Position numbers and translations under genes: made by a program. From assembly GCF_938040115.1 (NCBI RefSeq), contig NZ_CALHXD010000099.1, positions 1 to 9,326 of the forward strand: a stretch of DNA of 9,326 bases, written 5' to 3'. This document shows, one piece after another, positions 5,569 to 9,326 of the stretch. Position 1 is the first letter of the stretch. Each line of letters begins with the position of its first letter. This stretch comes from an uncultured Campylobacter sp. Its GTDB lineage: Bacteria > Campylobacterota > Campylobacteria > Campylobacterales > Campylobacteraceae. The notes under the pieces were generated by a model. It saw nothing but the letters and a program-made list of their open reading frames with translations. It made no database searches and was not told the DNA's origin.

Positions 5569-6565
5569 ACTCGTTTTAAACAGATCCGCCTACATCCATA
5601 ATCTAACTAAAATTTGCGCCAAAGCCGGCGGCAAAGATCGCGTGATTTTGGTGCTAAAAGACAATGCCTACGGGCACGGAGCGGCGCTTGTGGGGCGCGA
5701 GGCGGCGAGCTACGGCATCAAATTTTGCGCGGTTAAAAACGAAGCCGAGGCGCGCGAGCTAGAGCCCTTTTTCGAGCATATCCTCATCCTTTCGCACATC
5801 CCTACGGGCGGCGAGAGCGAGCGATTTATCTACGCGGTAAACGACATTTCGCTGATTGCTAAATTTAAACAAGGCGCGCGCGTGCATATCGCCGTCGATA
5901 CGCTCATGCACCGAAATGGTGTCGCGGTAGATGAGACGAGAGCTGCATGCGAGGCGGCTTTGGCGCACGGACTGCAAATTTGCGGCGCATTTACGCATTT
6001 TAGAAGCGCCGAGGAGCTTAGTAGCGATTATTTCGTGCAGAGGCAAAATTTCGCCGCAGCAAAAGCTGCGGTGCGAGAAATTTGCGGCGGTTCAAATTTG
6101 ACATTTCACTCGCACAACTCCGCTGCGACCGAGCGCTTCGGCGAGCTAGCGGACGAGCGCGTGCGCGTGGGTATCGCAGCCTACGGCTACGCGCAGTTTG
6201 ACGATAGTTTGGGGCTAAAGCGCGTGGCGTCGCTCTGGGCGCATAAAGTTAGCGGCAGGGTGCTAAAAAAAGGACAATGTGCGGGCTACGGCGCTAAATT
6301 TTGCGCTAGCGAGGATATGCAAATAGCCGTTTACGACCTAGGCTACGGCGACGGACTGCTGCGCTACACGGGCGAGGGCGAGCTAAAGACGGCCGGCGGA
6401 CAGCGACTGCTTGGCAAAATGTCGATGGATAGCTTTTGCTGCGAAGACGCGGGCGATAAAATTTGCGTATTTGACGACGCTAGCGTTTGGGCGGATTTTT
6501 TCGGCACGATTAGTTATGACGTCTTGACCAAGCTCTCGCCTAGCATCTCGAGGCGGTTTGAGTAA
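5561..6565 (+). CDS. alr: Alanine racemase (PLP-dependent)
   Basis: This cytoplasmic enzyme interconverts L- and D-alanine and so supplies D-Ala for peptidoglycan. The 334-residue product shows the N-terminal TIM-barrel with the PLP lysine K33 in VLKDNAYGHG, R118 in the MHRNG loop, the second catalytic base Y243 in CAGYGAKF, and the C-terminal beta-domain motif KMSMD (286-290). It is shorter than the 360-390 residues usual in other bacteria; short forms are typical of Campylobacterota as far as I recall. No strong ribosome site precedes ATG 5561. The 8-nt overlap with the 80-residue gene suggests that ribosomes re-initiate here. It ends the operon with the carboxypeptidase, so the operon joins synthesis of a wall precursor to wall trimming. 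The stop is followed by a long non-coding stretch with candidate terminators. Confidence 0.95.
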   Translation: MSELVLNRSAYIHNLTKICAKAGGKDRVILVLKDNAYGHGAALVGREAASYGIKFCAVKNEAEARELEPFFEHILILSHIPTGGESERFIYAVNDISLIAKFKQGARVHIAVDTLMHRNGVAVDETRAACEAALAHGLQICGAFTHFRSAEELSSDYFVQRQNFAAAKAAVREICGGSNLTFHSHNSAATERFGELADERVRVGIAAYGYAQFDDSLGLKRVASLWAHKVSGRVLKKGQCAGYGAKFCASEDMQIAVYDLGYGDGLLRYTGEGELKTAGGQRLLGKMSMDSFCCEDAGDKICVFDDASVWADFFGTISYDVLTKLSPSISRRFE

Positions 6566-6617
6566 AACTTCTCCGCAGTCCGCTTGAGCGCTCAGGTAGC
6601 AAACCCTGCGCACAGAA

Positions 6618-6640
6618 CTAGCGGCAAAAGCTAGCTTTTC
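6618..6640 (+). terminator. Weak hairpin after alr, possible terminator
   Basis: CTAGC (6618-6622) and GCTAG (6630-6634) pair across a 7-nt loop and are followed by CTTTTC. The overlapping palindrome AAAAGCTAGCTTTT (6626-6639) gives an alternative fold. The stem is short and the T-run only four bases, about 53 bp after the alr stop, so this is a weak candidate. Confidence 0.3.
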
Positions 6641-6783
6641 AAATTTATGAGCTTAGTCTGCTATATTCAAAAGCGTAAATTTCTCGTCTGATTCAATTTT
6701 ACGCCGAATTTTGCCTAATATCGGCTCGCGGTTTTGTAAATTTGAGACATCGTTTGGCAGTCGTAAAAATTTATCGCTTTTTT

Positions 6784-6814
6784 CTTGGGCGGCATCGTGC
6801 TAATTTTGCCCAAG
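6784..6814. repeat. Inverted repeat CTTGGGC / GCCCAAG
   Basis: Seven-bp perfect arms (6784-6790 and 6808-6814) flank a 17-nt spacer. The arms are GC-rich enough to fold in RNA from either strand, but no T-run follows. It is one of three inverted repeats between the convergent genes; function unknown. Confidence 0.35.
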
Positions 6815-6849
6815 CGTCAGGTTTGCTAAATTTTGTTTACTGATTTATA

Positions 6850-6868
6850 GCCCGCCATATCAGCGGGC
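6850..6868. terminator. GCCCGC / GCGGGC hairpin, possible bidirectional terminator
   Basis: Six-bp all-GC arms (6850-6855, 6863-6868) close a 7-nt loop. On the plus strand T-rich DNA follows (AAAGCATTTTATGTTTT); on the minus strand TATAAATC follows. It is the most stable small hairpin between alr and the epimerase gene. The lack of a clean T-run keeps the confidence low. Confidence 0.4.
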
Positions 6869-7075
6869 AAAGCATTTTATGTTTTAAGGCGCTACCGTAT
6901 TTGCTTTTATGCCTCTACGTCGGTGTTTTTAAAATTTGGATTTGCGGTAAAACCGGACGGGACTCTATGCGGCTAAATTTTCGTAGCGGCGTCAAATTTA
7001 CGCTGGGTTGGCGCGAGCCGCATTTTGCAAAAACCGAAGCGGAGCATTTGGCTAAGCAGGCAAAATTATTTAAAT

Positions 7076-7912
7076 TTACTTCAAAATATCCCGAAGCGTG
7101 GTTTTTAGATCGCCAAATTTAAAGCTAAATCCGCTCTCCATTAAGGCTTTGGGATAGACTTTTGCTCCTTCAAGCAGTACGACGGACCCCTCGCCAAACA
7201 TCAAATTTAACGCAAATTTAGGCACTTTAAAAAACGTCGGTCGCGCTAAAACCTCGCCTAAAATTTGAGTAAATTCGCCGTTTGTACTAGGAGTCGGCGA
7301 AACGAGATTAAAAACGCCGTTTTGGCGGTTTTGCAGGGTAAATTTAAACGCCTCTAGCAAATCAGCGACGCAAATCCAGCAAAACGCCTGCTCGCCGCTA
7401 CCGATCTTGCCGCCAAGACCGAGCCTAAATGCGGGTAGCATCTTAGCCAGCGCGCCGCCTCGACCTAGCACCACGCCTAGGCGAAATATCGCCGTTTGCG
7501 TCCGTGCCTTGGCGGCCTCGCTCTCCCACTCGCATGCTAGCTCGCCCAAAAATCCGCGGTCAAATTTGACCGAGCTCTCGTCGTGATCAAGGCTGCTTTC
7601 GTAGATGCCGATAGCCGAAGCGCTGATAAAAAATGGCGGATTTTCTAACTCGTTTATCGCGCCGACTAGCGCGCGCGTAGTCTCTATCCTGCTTACGCGA
7701 AGCTGCTTTTTATAGGCCTCGCTCCATCTGGCCGCGATAGAAGCACCCGCTAAATTTATAACCGCATCGCAGCCGCTGATGAGGCTTTTGAGTGCGTCTT
7801 TGTCGGCGTAGACGGCCCTCGGGATAGCTACGACCTCGTGTCCCTGGGCTCTAAAAAATCTGCAAAGTTCTCCGCCGATAAATCCGCTCGTGCCGTTTAC
7901 GGCTATTTTCAT
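7076..7912 (-). CDS. NAD(P)-binding sugar-epimerase-like protein, TIGR01777/YfcH family (SDR39U1-type)
   Basis: This 278-residue protein is an extended short-chain dehydrogenase of the YfcH/SDR39U1 group, whose reaction is not established. The N-terminal Rossmann fold shows NGTSGFIGG as the dinucleotide loop. INLAGASIAARW, FISASAIGIYE, and the C-terminal part with an FNLVSPTP strand followed by the family's small helical DUF1731-like end (AKVYPKALMESGFSFKF) are all typical. The true start is ATG 7910-7912 (MKIAVNGTSGF): the fold begins there and AAGG (7919-7922) lies 6 nt upstream. The frame stays open 47 codons further, but that extension only translates the AAATTT-rich spacer into repeated K/N-F and looks artificial. 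It follows htpX on the same strand with 143 bp between. No clear promoter was found, so it may share the htpX transcript. Confidence 0.9.
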   Translation of the reverse strand: MKIAVNGTSGFIGGELCRFFRAQGHEVVAIPRAVYADKDALKSLISGCDAVINLAGASIAARWSEAYKKQLRVSRIETTRALVGAINELENPPFFISASAIGIYESSLDHDESSVKFDRGFLGELACEWESEAAKARTQTAIFRLGVVLGRGGALAKMLPAFRLGLGGKIGSGEQAFCWICVADLLEAFKFTLQNRQNGVFNLVSPTPSTNGEFTQILGEVLARPTFFKVPKFALNLMFGEGSVVLLEGAKVYPKALMESGFSFKFGDLKTTLRDILK

Positions 7913-7952
7913 ATTTTGCCTTTTTGATGAATTTGCTTTTATGCATGCGGTT

Positions 7953-8057
7953 AAATTTTGACGCGACGCAGGGTTAAATTTGGCGTTAAATTTAACGCTC
8001 AAGCCGTTTCGCTTAAATTTGACGGCAAAACGAGGGCTTAAATTTGCCGTCAAATTT
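7953..8057. repeat. Cluster of six AAATTT words between htpX and the epimerase gene
   Basis: AAATTT occurs at 7953, 7976, 7988, 8015, 8040 and 8052, five of them as TTAAATTT. Gaps are 23, 12, 27, 25 and 12 bp, close to one or two helical turns. Several copies are embedded in longer inverted repeats listed separately. GCTTAAATTTG also recurs directly (8011-8021, 8037-8047). It is unlike the other spacers in its density and symmetry. Confidence 0.6.
7983..7998. promoter_or_regulatory. 16-bp perfect palindrome GCGTTAAATTTAACGC
   Basis: This is a fully symmetric 16-bp site with no spacer, 71 bp upstream of the epimerase ATG. Such symmetry suits a dimeric DNA-binding protein, but no known operator was matched. 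It is also a double-strand copy of the AAATTT word common in this genome, so it may be only part of that pattern. Confidence 0.35.
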
Positions 8058-8058
8058 A
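8014..8058. terminator. Long stem-loop at the htpX stop codon
   Basis: Two perfect 16-bp arms, TAAATTTGACGGCAAA (8014-8029) and its inverse (8043-8058), surround a 13-nt loop. The htpX stop codon TAA is the first three bases of the stem on the minus strand. A stem this long would block 3' exonucleases and may slow RNA polymerase, but no T-run follows it on the minus strand, so it is not a textbook intrinsic terminator. It could be an mRNA-end stabiliser or a partial terminator before the epimerase gene. Confidence 0.55.
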
Positions 8059-8931
8059 CTTTCTAAAATATTCTTTCACGCCGTTTTCGCCATCTAGTTG
8101 CGAGCGTAAATTTTCTAGCGCGGCGATACGGTCTTGGGTGCTTGGGTGCGTGCGAAATAGCGATCCTAGCGCGCTTTTTACGCCGCTAAATGGATTTATG
8201 ATAAACATATGCGCGCTTTGTTCGTCGGCGTTTGCCATCACACGTCCGCGCGCGTAGTCCTCGAGCTTTCGCAGCGCGCCGGCTAGGTGCTGGGGCTTGC
8301 CCGTCATCATCGCAGCACCCCTGTCGGCCTCAAACTCCCGCGCCCGCGAGATCGCCATGCGTATGATGGTGGCTGCTAGCGGCATGATGACGGCTAGGGC
8401 GATTAACATTAGCGGATTTTGTTTGCCTTGACGGTTTGCCGCTCCAAACTGCGCGAAATTTGCCAGTATCGCGATCGCTCCCGCAAACACCGCCGCGATA
8501 GAGCCCGTTAGGATGTCGTAGTGGCGCACGTGGCTTAGCTCGTGAGCGAGCACGCCCTCGATCTCGTCTTTGTTTAGTATATTTAGCAGCCCCTCGGTCA
8601 CGGCTACTGCGGCGTGGCTCGGGTTGCGACCCGTGGCGAATGCGTTTGGTACGGCTTCCGGGATGATGTAGATCTTTGGCATCGGCAAATTTGCTTTTGC
8701 GCAAAGCTCGCGCACGATCTGATAAAGTCCCGTCGCGTGCGCCTCGTCCACGGGTACGGCTCGGTAGTGCTTGAGTACGAGCGTATCCGAGAAAAAATAC
8801 GAAAAGAAGTTCATCCCAAGCGCAACTAAAAATGCGACCATCATACCGCTCGTGCCGCCTATCGCGCCGCCCACGGCTACGAAAAGCAGCATCAGCACCG
8901 TCATCAAAAATGCGGTTTTAAAAAGTTCCAT
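8056..8931 (-). CDS. htpX: HtpX-family membrane zinc metalloprotease (M48)
   Basis: This is an inner-membrane protease that takes part in quality control of membrane proteins. I place the start at ATG 8929-8931 (MELFKTAFLMTV), giving 291 residues. AAAGGA (8937-8942) sits 5 nt upstream, and the first membrane segment begins at once; a longer frame from 8973 adds 14 unlikely residues. Two N-terminal membrane segments (about 6-25 and 28-46) precede the zinc motif HELSH (130-134). Two further hydrophobic stretches (about 144-160 and 174-191) follow, and then EFEAD with the third zinc ligand E199. The C-terminal 'RTHPSTQDRIAAL' signature is typical of HtpX. The gene overlaps the preceding 133-residue gene by 14 nt, and a long stem-loop starts at its stop. 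Length and motifs are complete. Confidence 0.96.
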   Translation of the reverse strand: MELFKTAFLMTVLMLLFVAVGGAIGGTSGMMVAFLVALGMNFFSYFFSDTLVLKHYRAVPVDEAHATGLYQIVRELCAKANLPMPKIYIIPEAVPNAFATGRNPSHAAVAVTEGLLNILNKDEIEGVLAHELSHVRHYDILTGSIAAVFAGAIAILANFAQFGAANRQGKQNPLMLIALAVIMPLAATIIRMAISRAREFEADRGAAMMTGKPQHLAGALRKLEDYARGRVMANADEQSAHMFIINPFSGVKSALGSLFRTHPSTQDRIAALENLRSQLDGENGVKEYFRK

Positions 8932-9319
8932 TTGTTTCCTTTTTTGATCTATTCCAAACGATAGCGTTATCAAATATCGCGACGTCGGCTTGATACTCCG
9001 CTATCTCGCTAAGTTCGCTCTCATCGCCGATTATACAAGCGACTTTGGCGTCAAAGAGATAAAATTGGGCCAAATTTGCAGCCTTTGGCGTAAACTCTCG
9101 CCTCGACATAACAAGTAGGTTCGCGCCCGCCGCATTTGCGATTATGCACTCGCTTATATTCTCGCAAGCGACGCTAAATTTAGCCCCTTTTTCTTGCGCC
9201 GCTTTTATCATCTCGCTATTAAAATAAAACATATTTTGTAATTTCGCGTCGATTTCGTCCGTATTCGCGCAAAAATACAGCTTTTCGTAAGGTACTAGCT
9301 CGTGGCCGATTAATTGCAT
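8918..9319 (-). CDS. Unknown 133-residue protein overlapping htpX
   Basis: The product is not recognised. It has no signal peptide or membrane segment. Hydrophobic strands alternate with helices: KFSVACE (47-53), NLLVMS (67-72), VACIIG (93-98) and VAIFD (112-116), each preceded or followed by an Ala-rich helix. This gives a beta/alpha pattern like a Rossmann or half-TIM-barrel fold, and the repeated 'A-x-G-A-x-h-h-V' phrasing suggests an enzyme-like domain. The reading frame opens at ATG 9317-9319, but only 7 bp of upstream DNA are in the window, so the start, and whether more coding lies upstream, cannot be judged. Its 3' end overlaps the htpX start by 14 nt, so the two are probably translated together. 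A role in membrane quality control is possible but rests only on position. Confidence 0.75.
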   Translation of the reverse strand: MQLIGHELVPYEKLYFCANTDEIDAKLQNMFYFNSEMIKAAQEKGAKFSVACENISECIIANAAGANLLVMSRREFTPKAANLAQFYLFDAKVACIIGDESELSEIAEYQADVAIFDNAIVWNRSKKETNGTF

Positions 9320-9326
9320 TTTCTAC

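Larger units (their letters stand above)
6566..7075. other. 510-bp non-coding region between convergent genes
   Basis: No convincing gene is seen on either strand. One open plus-strand frame (from 6901, or ATG 6967, to 7122) would give at most 73 residues. It has no ribosome site, runs into the 3' end of the epimerase gene antisense, and shows no recognisable motif. The region contains eight to nine AAATTT words and three inverted repeats listed separately. It may be a decayed gene or plain spacer; no frame gave readable remnants. Confidence 0.6.

Noticed and set aside
6901..7122. Plus-strand frame of 73 residues
   Set aside because: It starts with TTG, has no ribosome site, overlaps the epimerase 3' end antisense, and shows no recognisable motif.
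7913..8053. N-terminal extension of the epimerase frame by 47 codons
   Set aside because: It only translates the AAATTT-rich spacer. The Rossmann fold starts at 7912 with a good ribosome site, and the extension would begin inside the htpX stop hairpin.
8932..8973. Longer HtpX start adding 14 residues
   Set aside because: It lies inside the preceding gene, has no ribosome site, and adds a charged stretch before the normal first membrane segment.
1..9326. CRISPR array, tRNA or rRNA genes, insertion sequences
   Set aside because: No regularly spaced long repeats, cloverleaf-like segments, transposase frames or terminal inverted repeats with target duplications were found. The AAATTT words are too short and irregular to be a CRISPR.

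Overview
The window reads as chromosome of a non-jejuni Campylobacter, most likely one of the oral or enteric N2O-respiring species around C. curvus, C. concisus, C. rectus and C. showae. The reasons are the mix of genes (a clade II nosZ, a Pgp2-type cell-shape peptidase, a short Campylobacterota-type alanine racemase), the moderate GC content, and the very frequent word AAATTT. The species call is inference. No phage, insertion sequence, CRISPR array, tRNA or rRNA gene was seen.

Left part, all on the minus strand (1-4258): a copper-delivery operon runs from 4258 down to 2711. It encodes a PCu(A)C periplasmic copper chaperone, a membrane-anchored Met/Cys/His protein of 153 residues, and a SCO/SenC protein. 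After a 156-bp gap comes a nos operon: a periplasmic beta-propeller protein, then nosZ 15 bp later. nosZ is cut by the left window edge after 488 codons. The gap holds a perfect FNR-type box, TTGAT-N4-ATCAA. Its centre lies exactly 41.5 bp upstream of the start predicted from a TATAGT -10 box, the geometry of a class II activated anaerobic promoter. The two units fit together as an exported copper reductase and its probable periplasmic copper supply.

Middle part, plus strand (4390-6565): starting divergently from the copper operon, a three-gene cell-wall operon encodes a Pgp2/Csd6-like L,D-carboxypeptidase with a C-terminal NTF2-like domain, an 80-residue unknown protein, and alanine racemase (alr). 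The junctions are a TAA directly followed by ATG, then an 8-nt overlap.

A 510-bp stretch (6566-7075) separates the convergent alr and epimerase genes. It has no convincing gene, only three small inverted repeats that may end transcription from either side.

Right part, minus strand (9319-7076): an unknown 133-residue protein overlaps htpX (membrane zinc protease) by 14 nt, and a TIGR01777/YfcH-type NAD(P)-binding epimerase follows. The 143-bp gap between htpX and the epimerase gene is unusual. It carries a 16-bp-arm inverted repeat starting at the htpX stop codon, a 16-bp perfect palindrome, and six AAATTT words.

The points most worth a second look are the FNR-box geometry at the nos promoter, the unknown beta-propeller that opens the nos operon, the copper-chaperone trio beside nosZ, and the roughly twentyfold excess of AAATTT, which is nearly absent from nosZ. 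I see no clear evidence of a wholly new system.
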